Assembly: GCA_029261715.1 (NCBI GenBank) | Contig: JAJDAT010000016.1 | Coordinates: 237,885-301,884 of the forward strand | Source of the DNA: Nitrospinia bacterium | Lineage (GTDB): Bacteria; Nitrospinota; Nitrospinia; Nitrospinales; JAJDAT01 | Direction of reading: 5' to 3' | DNA: 64,000 bases | Shown here: in pieces, positions 15,837 through 24,806 of the stretch | Numbering within the stretch: the first letter of the stretch is position 1 | Layout of the letters: every line of letters begins with the position of its first letter | Translations under genes and position numbers: made by a program | Notes under the pieces: generated by a model | Database searches by the model: none | The model's input: the letters and a program-made list of their open reading frames with translations, nothing else | What the model was told of the DNA's origin: nothing

Positions 15837-16589
15837 ATGAACGCAGAAATATTTGATTTTAACCTAATAAAACTTTTAAAAATTTTAGGAGGAAAACTCC
15901 TTGAATTCCGAGACAAAAAGTCAAAAGAGCTATCAGCTATAGGTGAAATGTTTGGCAACCCATTAGAACTTGCTAACTTTTATATCGAACCAGAGTTTCA
16001 AAATGTAAACCCTGCTGATCATGATGAAGATGGCCCTATTTCTGTCGCCAAAATGCCTATAATTGATGGAATAAATAGTTTTTTTAATAAGGAATTTGCC
16101 CACAGGGGAGATGGATGTTCTCAACTTTTTGTATTAGCAGATGCAGGCATGGGGAAAACATCATTACTAGTAATGATTAAATTGTTTCATTTAACTTCGT
16201 TTTGGCCAAAGCGTTATAACTGTGTATTGCTCAAGATATTGCCCGAGACACTTGAAATAATTCAGGGATTAGAGGAAAGGTCTAACACAATACTTCTACT
16301 TGATGCTCTTGACGAAGACCCCTGTGCTTGGAATGACCATAGAAAGCGAGTATTGAGTATATTGTCTTTAACCAAGAATTTTAAAAGGGTTATTATTTCT
16401 TGCCGAACTCAATTTTTTCCCAATGATGAGCTGGAAGAAACTAAAAGACCGGATAGAATTCAGGTTGGTGGGTTTAACTGTCCTCTTATTTTCCTATCTT
16501 TGTTCAGCGATCTCCATGTGAAGCTTTATTTGGAGAAAAGATATGCAAAAAAAACCCAAGTATCTAGCAAAGGCGACAAATATAATTAG
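15837..16589 (+). CDS. NACHT NTPase, N-terminal part of a frameshifted gene
   Basis: Residues 98-160 hold a NACHT/STAND ATPase: Walker A GMGKTS (104-109), Walker B TILLLDALDED (about 151-161), and a sensor arm RVIISCRTQFFP. NACHT proteins of bacteria (bNACHT) mediate anti-phage abortive responses. The frame then hits an A8 run at 16547-16554 and leaves register; the correct continuation (KYLAKATNIISKMGS) is in the frame of the 16543-17400 reading. An A7 tract would give one 1.56-kb gene of about 520 aa. So this is either a recent frameshift pseudogene, a phase-variable switch, or a gene expressed through slippage. AGGA lies upstream of the ATG at 15837. Confidence 0.7.
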   Translation: MNAEIFDFNLIKLLKILGGKLLEFRDKKSKELSAIGEMFGNPLELANFYIEPEFQNVNPADHDEDGPISVAKMPIIDGINSFFNKEFAHRGDGCSQLFVLADAGMGKTSLLVMIKLFHLTSFWPKRYNCVLLKILPETLEIIQGLEERSNTILLLDALDEDPCAWNDHRKRVLSILSLTKNFKRVIISCRTQFFPNDELEETKRPDRIQVGGFNCPLIFLSLFSDLHVKLYLEKRYAKKTQVSSKGDKYN

Positions 16590-17400
16590 TAAAATGGGAT
16601 CATTAAAATTTCGGCCACTATTACTTGCTCACATCGATAAATTTATTGAGTCTGACAATGGCCAAGATTCATGGGATGAATATTCAATTTATAAGGTTTT
16701 GGTATTTACTTGGTTGGCGCAAGAAGAAGTTAAACTGTTTGAACTTGGGAAAGATGCGAGCCGAAATGATTTATTGAAAGCATGTTTAGTTATTGCTGTA
16801 ATAACGCATAATCGAGGGGAAAGGGTTATAACGGAGGACCTAATTCAAAAACTAATCCGAGCTTATCCAGAAATTAGCAATTTAGAGTTTATGGAAATAG
16901 GAGGAAGGTCATTGTTAAATAAAAATTGCGAAGGCTCTTTTCGATTCTGTCATTATTCTATACAAGAATTCCTTCTTGCTTATGGAATAGAAAAAGACTT
17001 ATTGCCTTACACAAAATACCCCATTAGGGGTACAAATTTGATGATATCTTTTCTCCTTAATTGTAAAGATGAAGTAGACTTTTCTAAAGTAAACTTTGAA
17101 TCACTTTCATTTAAGAATATGAAGTTTGACAATTTAAATTTAGAAAAAATTTCCTTTGAAGGGTGTAATTTACGTGGGTGTAGTTTTAAAAATTGCAATT
17201 TACAATCATGTAACTTTACGAATTCAAATCTAGAAAACGTCAACATTTCAAATGCCAATCTCCAAGGAGCAAATCTACACGGGGCATCCCTTAAAGGGGC
17301 TATAATACGAGGAGCAAAATTCTATAATACTAAATTTAATAACAATACTATTTTGCCTGATGGATCACCTTATAACAGGGTATCGATGCAACAGCTTTAA
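16543..17400 (+). CDS. NACHT winged-helix region and pentapeptide repeats, C-terminal part
   Basis: This is the continuation of the NACHT gene after the A8 frameshift. Residues about 15-170 are the helical C-terminal NACHT region (RPLLLAHIDKFI, FCHYSIQEFLLAYGI, the usual 'F.H.S.QEFL.A' motif). From about 185 the protein is pentapeptide repeats (NLRGC SFKNC NLQSC NFTNS NLENV NISNA NLQGA NLHGA), an A(D/N)LxX right-handed beta helix likely serving as sensor or effector surface. The ATG at 16543 is probably not a native start. It ends just before the convergent end of the 2324-aa gene. Confidence 0.65.
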   Translation: MQKKPKYLAKATNIISKMGSLKFRPLLLAHIDKFIESDNGQDSWDEYSIYKVLVFTWLAQEEVKLFELGKDASRNDLLKACLVIAVITHNRGERVITEDLIQKLIRAYPEISNLEFMEIGGRSLLNKNCEGSFRFCHYSIQEFLLAYGIEKDLLPYTKYPIRGTNLMISFLLNCKDEVDFSKVNFESLSFKNMKFDNLNLEKISFEGCNLRGCSFKNCNLQSCNFTNSNLENVNISNANLQGANLHGASLKGAIIRGAKFYNTKFNNNTILPDGSPYNRVSMQQL

Positions 17401-17436
17401 AAAAATGTACTCACTTTATCTTTTAAATTTTTCCTC

Positions 17437-20400
17437 CTAGTCCCCATAAAACCTATTCAACTGTTTTGCCATACGTCCATAAATCTCGTTGATTTCAATT
17501 AATGATTGTGGCGTTTTCTTTTGCTGCTGCCTCCTTATAAGCGTTTGTAGGTTCTTCAATCTTCCCTGGAATTGAGTCATTTGTTTTAACCTTAATTGCT
17601 CCTTACCGTTCGCTTTTCCTGCGTTCTTCTTTTGTTGAAGGTTCCTAACGTCTGTATAAAACTTTTCCAATTGCCTTGTAGGTCTATTTGGAAAGGTCAG
17701 GAAGGTTCTAGGGTCGAGCGGATGTTTAACTTTAGGCTTTTCAGTATCAAGAATTCCTAGGCCTGTTGAATAAAGGTTTCCTGTTAATTGTTTTAGAATA
17801 TGGTTCGTTTGGATAGGTGATAACTGGAAACCTAGTACTCTGAACGCTTTGGAAATTTCTGCCGATAATTCAGGAGTGAAATAAAACTTTCTATCTTCAA
17901 TGGGTAATCCCGTTCGCTTATCTCGCATCCATTCAGGTTCGACAGGATGGCCAAGCCAATTAGAATTAAAGCCAACCTCAAGTAATGGTTTAACCAGTGA
18001 CGGCGTTATTCCGTCCAATGTAAAAGGATTAACCGTTAACTTTTTAAGAGCTTTAATGGCTCCGTCTACCGCTTCAGAGTCTTTGTTTCGAGCTTCATCA
18101 AGTCCAGCGACTACCAGGCCGCCGAATAAAATAAATAGCTCGTGCGCTCCAGGAATCCGCAATACTCTACCGTCTTCGGTTTGCGTCCACATGTTCAAGT
18201 ATTTCCATTCAGTAGGTATATTTTTATACCATTCCTCGTCTTTTACCTCATCCCACATTAAGATAGCTGGCAAAGTAACGTATAGGAACGATCTAAATAA
18301 TGTTCTGACGGGGTTGGACTTGAAAGCCCTTAACAGCTTATTGGGTGATTGAAGAGCGACGTTATAAAATGCGCTGATTTGATTAATGGTCTTACCTGTG
18401 CGGCCGCTTTTGGTGAAATTAGTTGTAACGTCTTGAGCGTTATTAAACGCTTCAATAAAGGCTGAATCCTCGGACCATTCAGGATGTTCCTTTTGTAACT
18501 GATTAAAGGTTTCAAGCTCTACAATTCTTGGAGCTAATTCGAAAAACTGGAATGCTCCTCTAACCTTATCCAATACCGTTGGGACTAAATTAAATGGGTT
18601 CCCGAGATGTAGAGTTTTACCGAGTGGACCTAGTTGTCGACGTACCATGTCGTCATACATTGCTGTTGTTGCTTTACGGTCAAAACCCATCATGGTGGCC
18701 ATTTGAAGCCCAGAATTTAACGCTTGATCGGTAATGGAGCCTTTAGGCGCTGTAATCTCTTTTAGTGCCCCCTTAACCAAGTTGAAACCTGGTAGCTGCA
18801 TTTTCTTTTTAGTCGTAACTGCGGCCCACACGCTGTCTCTTACAGGATTTGTGAAGAAGGAAAAGGAAAAATTTAGACCTGTAAATCCTAGACGCATCAA
18901 ACGAGCTACCGACGCAAACACTTGCATGATCTTGTTATTGATTAATGGCGGGTCTACTTCCTTTAAAGCGGTGTATAACTCTTGATGGATTTCGAATAAC
19001 TCAAGTTTTCCATTATTCCAAATACCAACAACGTTATCTTTGCCGTAATAATTAGAGTCTCGATACCAAAGGGTAACAACTTCGTCTAAATCGATAGGCT
19101 CACCAGGCTTTGACGCTGAATACTCTTTTAATATTTCTTGTAATTTTTCCGAACGTCCCGCGATATCGCCTAGATCAAAGTTTTTAGAATGAGAGGCCAA
19201 AGGGACCTTAGTTACTAAATCACCTAAACCTTGTTGACCTCCAAGATCAATGACAGCTCGAGCGATTCTTGTTTTAGTTGCGCGTGAAACAACTGCTGCA
19301 GCCGATTCAATAAAACTTTCCATAGGGTTCCTGAATGGTCTTGTGGAGTTTCTTAAGGGTTTAACCGCCGATCCTTCTTCCTCAACTCCACCAATACCCG
19401 TAACCGTTACCGACTCCCTAAAGATACGCATGAATGGAAGGTAAATAGGATTTAACTCTCTAAATAATGCTCTTGTTTCCTCGCTTAGATCACCGCTCCA
19501 GACATACCAATCTAATAGTTGATCGCTCCACTTTGAAACGTTTACGGCTGATTCTTTCCATCCTTTTCTATCGCCAAATGTTTTAATAACATGATCAATG
19601 TCAACATCTTCGAAGCCAGACTCTAACCCGCGCTTATGGTTAACCTCAGCTCTTAACGCCATAGCGTAGGTTGCCCAATCCTGCATATCTTTATTGCCCT
19701 TAAGGTTTGCTGGCTTAATAGCATCAACAAGAGAAGGCCCTACACGTCGACCAAATGGGTCAACCATTGTTTTTCGAACCATTGTTTCGGCAATGCTTAA
19801 GGTTTTGCCCTTGTAAAAAGTCGCTAATGCGAATGGATCTTTATCGGGCGGAACATCCTTACCGCTTCGTTTTTGAACTTGCTGGGTCACTTCCTCAAAG
19901 ATAAAGTTTGAATCATATAATTCTTTCATTACCAGTTTATAGGCTTTGCGCGGTAACGAATCCTCAAAGGATTTTTCTTGTTTCCCGTCAAAGTCGATCT
20001 GTGAGCGCATTCTGTTGATCGATCCTTGACCGTACCAAGTAGCCATGGCCTTTTTTAAATTACCGATCGGACCGGATAGAGGAGAGAAGCCTTTAGGTGT
20101 TTCCGTATTATTTCCAAAGAATGGAAGAAATGATTTCTTTTCTTGCGGTAATTGCATATTACCGTCCGGACCAATTAAAGCGTTTTTGAGGAAAGTATTC
20201 TCAAACCAATTAAAGTAGGTTGGGGCCAGTTCTTTAGCTCTGCCAGTTGTTAGGTAATGACGAAAGAACTCCGCGAAGCCTTCAAAATCTCGTTTCTGCT
20301 TGGGATCATAATCAAGATTCTTTAGCTCGGTATAAGCTTGCTCTCTAATTTCTTTTGGAAGCGCCTTTTTTAACCAGTTACCACCAAAGCTCTTGGAAAT

Positions 20401-23400
20401 TCTTTGATCTATAAAATGAGCCAATTCATGGGTTAAGGTTTGCGGTTCGCCCCATATGCCTAGCTTGATTCGAATAACTTCGCTTTGTCTTTCAAACCAG
20501 CCAGCTGCACCGGCCATGGCATGGGTTACACGGTTTCGTACCGTTGCGCCAAATTGCTTTTCGACAATATGGAGTATGTCGGTTTTAGTTATCGTTTCAT
20601 TGGTTGTAGGCTCTATATCAACCGGCGCTCGATCTTGCGGAGTATTAAGCTTACTAGTTTCAAAACTCAGAAACTTAGCCTTTAATTTACTTGGATCCGG
20701 TTCCTTTGATTCGTCCTTTGGCTTGGCCTCTGCTTTAGGTTTTATATTTTGTTTGGCCTTAGCGGTTTCCGTTTCTTTTCTAACCGTGTCCTTAAGAACA
20801 GCAATACTTTCCGCAACTTCTTTACCTCCAAAAAAATTATCAAAAGATTGCTCAAGGCTTGGTTGGTTTATAAATGAGGATTGATTAGGATCGATTGACG
20901 CAACGTTAGCCAGCTTTCCAAACTTTGTTTTTAAAGATTTCCCCGTTTCCTTAGACAGCGATAAAAATAATTGTTCAGCTTGAGTGGTCGCAGCGTCTTC
21001 AAATAAGCTGGATTGGCCTATAAAGTTTTCAGGACTCAATCCTTTAGCTTTTGCTTCAATTGCCATTGAAAGAGCTTTATTTAATATTGGCTTGAATGTT
21101 TTATTGTCATTTAACCTTAATAGCGTTGGTAATGCAGCGCCTATTTTGTTTTTAATAACAGGAGGAAGGTTGTCCAGGGTTGTAGAGTTATCAATCACCT
21201 TGCCAAGCAAAGCGGATTCAATAAAGTTTTTACCCTTCTCGGTTAATAGCTTTCGATTACGGTCAAACAGGGCGGGTATTTCTCTTTGACTAATTACGTT
21301 ATCGCTTATTAATTGAGACAAGATACCGCTTGGGTTTGCTTCAAAAGCTTTTCTAAGGCTTGCAGTCTCGCCTAGCTTGTTTAACTCGGACGCAACGAAA
21401 AGAACAGTCTTAGGGCTTACCCTTTTACCGCTTGATATAGATTTTTCGGTTTCGCTTAGATCTGCAGTAAATCCTTTGTTTAGATCCGAGCCAATGAAAC
21501 GGGCTTGCTCTGTAGTTTGCGGTGATTGATCTAAAACGCGCACTAATACAGGCTTATCAAGCTTTTGGATATCGGCTTTATTTAATCCGTAGTTTTGAGC
21601 AAGGTTAGTCAATCGAGTTCGATAGCTAATATTCCTTCCTTTTTCTTCATAGACTCGTTGAATGGTCATAGCCCTAGAATTACCGCCTAGAACCGTACCG
21701 TCTGCGGTTACTACTGGAGGCCCATTGCTAGGCGTTGGATCGTCACTTAGTACAAACGATGGGTCAAATTTCTTCGATTGCTGGATAACCCGCAATTGTG
21801 ATTCTTTGTCCGTATCGTAATTTCTTTCTTGAACGCCTTCAGGGTAATTTGGATTCTTTGAAAAAGTTTTAGCGTCATGCGACGGAACAAGGCTTGAAGC
21901 TTCGACCACTTTATATTGACTTGGTATGTCTTGCGTCACTGTTTTGACGGTTATCGGCTTACCTGATACGGCTTTAACTGGTTGTTTTTGAGGTAATGGC
22001 GTTGTAGTGGTGTCGACCGGCTTTGGCTTAATTGGATCAAGAGTAACGCTGGGGTCTGGAGCTTCTCCCGTTTCAATAGGTGCTGGCGTTTCTGGATTAA
22101 TATTAACGTCGCTTTGTTCAACTAGCTCAGGAATATCTTTTTTCCCAAAGGGCGCTTGCTCAATGGCTTGTTTAGTAAAGACGGGTATTTCCTTAGCAAG
22201 CATCCTCACAGATTCACCTTTTTGCGCTCTCTCGATCAAGGAAACAAGTTTTTTCTTACTCTCCGGATTAGATTCCTCTGCTAATTGTTTGGATAGATTT
22301 AATACTAAGATATCGTGTGGTTTCTTGGGCTGTCCAGGTGCCGGAATTGGGTTGAATTCTTCGCTTCCAAACTCTGCAGGTATCCTTACAGGTTCGATTG
22401 GAGTTGGTTGAATGGGCTCACGCTGAATTAGATTTTCTTCATTTTGATTTGGGAATGGTTCAACCTTAGAATCGATTAACGGTTGTTGATTATTCCCAAT
22501 AGCTCTTGAAGCTAGACCTAAAGCGATACCAGGACCAGGAGCGGCAACAGCTTCTTCAAAACCTCCCTCTATTGCTTTTTTAAGGGGATCTTGATCAAAC
22601 CCGGCTTGATTTAACGTATTGGCTTCTATTGCCGCAGAGCTACCGCCTTGTAAAAACTCTTGCCCTGTTTCGCCCAACGCTCCCTTAACGATAGTATCGG
22701 TAATAGTGGATTTATTAGCTCCTCTGAGTAAACCGCCAAAGAAAACGCCCATCGGAGCGCCCAATGCAGAGGTAACTAACGCTGATTCAAACCCTGCCTT
22801 ACTGGATAACGTATCAGCTAACGCTGCCCTTGCATCTTCATGAGCCATACCTTGGGAGATATAAGATTGATACAAAGGAGATTTTTCTAATTGTTCTTTT
22901 GGAGATGTTAGAATTGCCTCAGCTACTTGCATAGAAGAAAAACCTCCTTCTATTGTTCCTTCACCAAACCCAAAACCTACCGCGTCAATGGCCGCTTTCG
23001 CCTTCGGTCCAACCGTACCGCCTAACCATCCAACCGCTTTAGCTGTAAACTTTTGCAGTAAACTACTTATTATGCCGCCACTGCCAAACCCTGCGACCAT
23101 GGCCGGCAACGACCTGACACTTTTAAAGAAAACACCTCTTAGAGTTAAATTTTCATTGAATTTGAAATCTAGGGGACCGTCTCCCGTTGATACGGTGACA
23201 GGCTCTTTCATTTCATTTTTGTTTAACTCAGAGCTCCATATATTGTCGAAAAAATTAACTCCGCGCTTTGCAAGATCTTCAACGTATTGTCCGAAGGGAT
23301 TACCAACCTTATTTAAAATATGACCGTAAACCGAAATGATTTCCGAGCCGCCGCCGCCAACATCGGCCAATGAATCCCAGACTAATGAGCCTTTGTTATC

Positions 23401-24411
23401 TTGCGTTAATCCTTTGGTCACTTCACGGGAATATTTTACGGCCCTTTGATCAACATACTTTTCGATCTGGTCTACCGTTGGTAAGCCTTCCTTTGCTTCC
23501 ACCTTGGCTTTAGAGAATGCTCTACTCATCTGAGTTGGACCGCCGTTATAAGCCATTGCCGCCACTCTCCAAGCGTCGGAGTCTTTATAGCCAATGTCTA
23601 AAGCCTTTTGGTATTGCTTGCCTAAATATAAAGACGCGGCTTCTAAATTATTACCAGCGTCACGGATATTTCCTTTGGGTAATACCTCTCGAAAGGCTAC
23701 GTCTCGAACTTGACCTAAACCGACTTCACCGGCTTTACCGTCTCGGATGTTCGGATTAAATCCGCTTTCACGGTGGATCAATCGACGGAATACATCTTGA
23801 TCGATGCCGTTTTTCTTTGCGGTAGTGTCAACCAGGGAAACAACATTAGGATTGAATTCGGAGACGTTTAAAAAGGTGTTTTGTTTTGGGATGCTATCGG
23901 CTTGGATCGGTCCAGCCTCTAAAGGCTCGATCTCCTGAGTTTTTAAGATATCTGGGGCAACCCGTGAAACTTCCGGTTTCAACATTGGAATATCTAGCAA
24001 ATCAACAGGTTCCGGTTGTATCGGTAATAATTCATTCTGTAATGGCGTAATTTGCGAAACATTGGTTTCGGGTTGAATTACCGACGCAATAGGCTGCGTT
24101 ATTGGTTCAGGATTTGTGAAGAATGACGATATCTTATTTATTGTAGGCTTATAGAAATCTAATGTTTCGTTTGCGACCTGTGGCGCCGGTTTCTGTAAAA
24201 AGTCGCCAGCAAAGTCTAATAGACTTGCTCCGGTATTCGCCGCAGGCTCAACAACCGGCGATTCAAACCGTGCTGATTTAGGCTTTAATTGATTAAGGTC
24301 AAACTTGATTCTACTTACTTCCGGTTGCTGTGGTGGCAACGTAGAAAGGTCTATCTCTGTGCCAAATAATGCATTTACATCTGGGTTTTGACTGAATATC
24401 TTATTTTTCAT
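17437..24411 (-). CDS. Giant polyvalent/ejection-type protein (2324 aa)
   Basis: A Pro-rich N-terminus (1-180) leads to a lytic transglycosylase domain (about 182-345: catalytic Glu215 in RESGFNP, then GLGQV, AYNGG at 287-291). Next is a Gly-rich hydrophobic segment (about 400-650) like those of phage ejection proteins. A DdrB/ParB-like domain follows (about 830-1110, with VLGGNSRAMTIQRVY). Then a zincin metallopeptidase (HELAH near 1326 and GFAEFFR about 60 residues later). A long C-terminal part resembles LPD38 (NFSFSFFTNPVRD near 1850, then PNKLLRAF). Such proteins enter the new host with the DNA, or aid it. It is the last gene of the leftward replication block. Confidence 0.8.
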   Translation of the reverse strand: MKNKIFSQNPDVNALFGTEIDLSTLPPQQPEVSRIKFDLNQLKPKSARFESPVVEPAANTGASLLDFAGDFLQKPAPQVANETLDFYKPTINKISSFFTNPEPITQPIASVIQPETNVSQITPLQNELLPIQPEPVDLLDIPMLKPEVSRVAPDILKTQEIEPLEAGPIQADSIPKQNTFLNVSEFNPNVVSLVDTTAKKNGIDQDVFRRLIHRESGFNPNIRDGKAGEVGLGQVRDVAFREVLPKGNIRDAGNNLEAASLYLGKQYQKALDIGYKDSDAWRVAAMAYNGGPTQMSRAFSKAKVEAKEGLPTVDQIEKYVDQRAVKYSREVTKGLTQDNKGSLVWDSLADVGGGGSEIISVYGHILNKVGNPFGQYVEDLAKRGVNFFDNIWSSELNKNEMKEPVTVSTGDGPLDFKFNENLTLRGVFFKSVRSLPAMVAGFGSGGIISSLLQKFTAKAVGWLGGTVGPKAKAAIDAVGFGFGEGTIEGGFSSMQVAEAILTSPKEQLEKSPLYQSYISQGMAHEDARAALADTLSSKAGFESALVTSALGAPMGVFFGGLLRGANKSTITDTIVKGALGETGQEFLQGGSSAAIEANTLNQAGFDQDPLKKAIEGGFEEAVAAPGPGIALGLASRAIGNNQQPLIDSKVEPFPNQNEENLIQREPIQPTPIEPVRIPAEFGSEEFNPIPAPGQPKKPHDILVLNLSKQLAEESNPESKKKLVSLIERAQKGESVRMLAKEIPVFTKQAIEQAPFGKKDIPELVEQSDVNINPETPAPIETGEAPDPSVTLDPIKPKPVDTTTTPLPQKQPVKAVSGKPITVKTVTQDIPSQYKVVEASSLVPSHDAKTFSKNPNYPEGVQERNYDTDKESQLRVIQQSKKFDPSFVLSDDPTPSNGPPVVTADGTVLGGNSRAMTIQRVYEEKGRNISYRTRLTNLAQNYGLNKADIQKLDKPVLVRVLDQSPQTTEQARFIGSDLNKGFTADLSETEKSISSGKRVSPKTVLFVASELNKLGETASLRKAFEANPSGILSQLISDNVISQREIPALFDRNRKLLTEKGKNFIESALLGKVIDNSTTLDNLPPVIKNKIGAALPTLLRLNDNKTFKPILNKALSMAIEAKAKGLSPENFIGQSSLFEDAATTQAEQLFLSLSKETGKSLKTKFGKLANVASIDPNQSSFINQPSLEQSFDNFFGGKEVAESIAVLKDTVRKETETAKAKQNIKPKAEAKPKDESKEPDPSKLKAKFLSFETSKLNTPQDRAPVDIEPTTNETITKTDILHIVEKQFGATVRNRVTHAMAGAAGWFERQSEVIRIKLGIWGEPQTLTHELAHFIDQRISKSFGGNWLKKALPKEIREQAYTELKNLDYDPKQKRDFEGFAEFFRHYLTTGRAKELAPTYFNWFENTFLKNALIGPDGNMQLPQEKKSFLPFFGNNTETPKGFSPLSGPIGNLKKAMATWYGQGSINRMRSQIDFDGKQEKSFEDSLPRKAYKLVMKELYDSNFIFEEVTQQVQKRSGKDVPPDKDPFALATFYKGKTLSIAETMVRKTMVDPFGRRVGPSLVDAIKPANLKGNKDMQDWATYAMALRAEVNHKRGLESGFEDVDIDHVIKTFGDRKGWKESAVNVSKWSDQLLDWYVWSGDLSEETRALFRELNPIYLPFMRIFRESVTVTGIGGVEEEGSAVKPLRNSTRPFRNPMESFIESAAAVVSRATKTRIARAVIDLGGQQGLGDLVTKVPLASHSKNFDLGDIAGRSEKLQEILKEYSASKPGEPIDLDEVVTLWYRDSNYYGKDNVVGIWNNGKLELFEIHQELYTALKEVDPPLINNKIMQVFASVARLMRLGFTGLNFSFSFFTNPVRDSVWAAVTTKKKMQLPGFNLVKGALKEITAPKGSITDQALNSGLQMATMMGFDRKATTAMYDDMVRRQLGPLGKTLHLGNPFNLVPTVLDKVRGAFQFFELAPRIVELETFNQLQKEHPEWSEDSAFIEAFNNAQDVTTNFTKSGRTGKTINQISAFYNVALQSPNKLLRAFKSNPVRTLFRSFLYVTLPAILMWDEVKDEEWYKNIPTEWKYLNMWTQTEDGRVLRIPGAHELFILFGGLVVAGLDEARNKDSEAVDGAIKALKKLTVNPFTLDGITPSLVKPLLEVGFNSNWLGHPVEPEWMRDKRTGLPIEDRKFYFTPELSAEISKAFRVLGFQLSPIQTNHILKQLTGNLYSTGLGILDTEKPKVKHPLDPRTFLTFPNRPTRQLEKFYTDVRNLQQKKNAGKANGKEQLRLKQMTQFQGRLKNLQTLIRRQQQKKTPQSLIEINEIYGRMAKQLNRFYGD

Positions 24412-24446
24412 TTGTCATTCCAAAATTAAAGAATTATATTTAAAGT

Positions 24447-24806
24447 ATGAATCACCTCATACTCACAGTTTTAATTACGTTGTCGGCTTCGGGAAACTTC
24501 ATTCCCTTGAAAGACTTCCCGTTAAAAGTCCACCCTTGTTTTGAAACTCGCTACGATCTCCTCAAGGGCAGACTTGCCAATCAAGAGATAGGCGTTGAAG
24601 AGTTTAAGACTCGTTTCCATTCCATGATTGATGAAGCTAATGGATGGATGGACGCTATCGACAAGCGGAGGAATGGGGGAAAAGATATTTTAATACCCAT
24701 GTCCCACGAATATAATAATGATCCTATGGGCAAAGGCCCTGTTTGCGATATCAAGCTAAAACTCCCAAGGCCTCAATTACCCGTAGCACCGAAAGTCGAA
24801 AGTTAA
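24447..24806 (+). CDS. Opposite-strand secreted moron-like protein
   Basis: This 119-aa frame has a short N-terminal signal-like segment (MNHLILTVLITLSASG), one clear domain with CFETRYDLLKGRLAN and VEEFKTRFHSMIDEA, and a Pro-rich end (KLPRPQLPVAPKV). It is inserted between two leftward phage-type genes and overlaps the next one by four bases at the 3' end. The isolated, inverted position is typical of a moron. Function unknown. Confidence 0.5.
   Translation: MNHLILTVLITLSASGNFIPLKDFPLKVHPCFETRYDLLKGRLANQEIGVEEFKTRFHSMIDEANGWMDAIDKRRNGGKDILIPMSHEYNNDPMGKGPVCDIKLKLPRPQLPVAPKVES

Noticed and set aside
17900..23323. Many open frames of 60-140 codons on the + strand opposite the 2324-aa gene (for example 20456-20884, 22007-22411)
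   Set aside because: They are antisense shadows of one long coding frame with strong domain content. None has a ribosome site with a recognisable protein.
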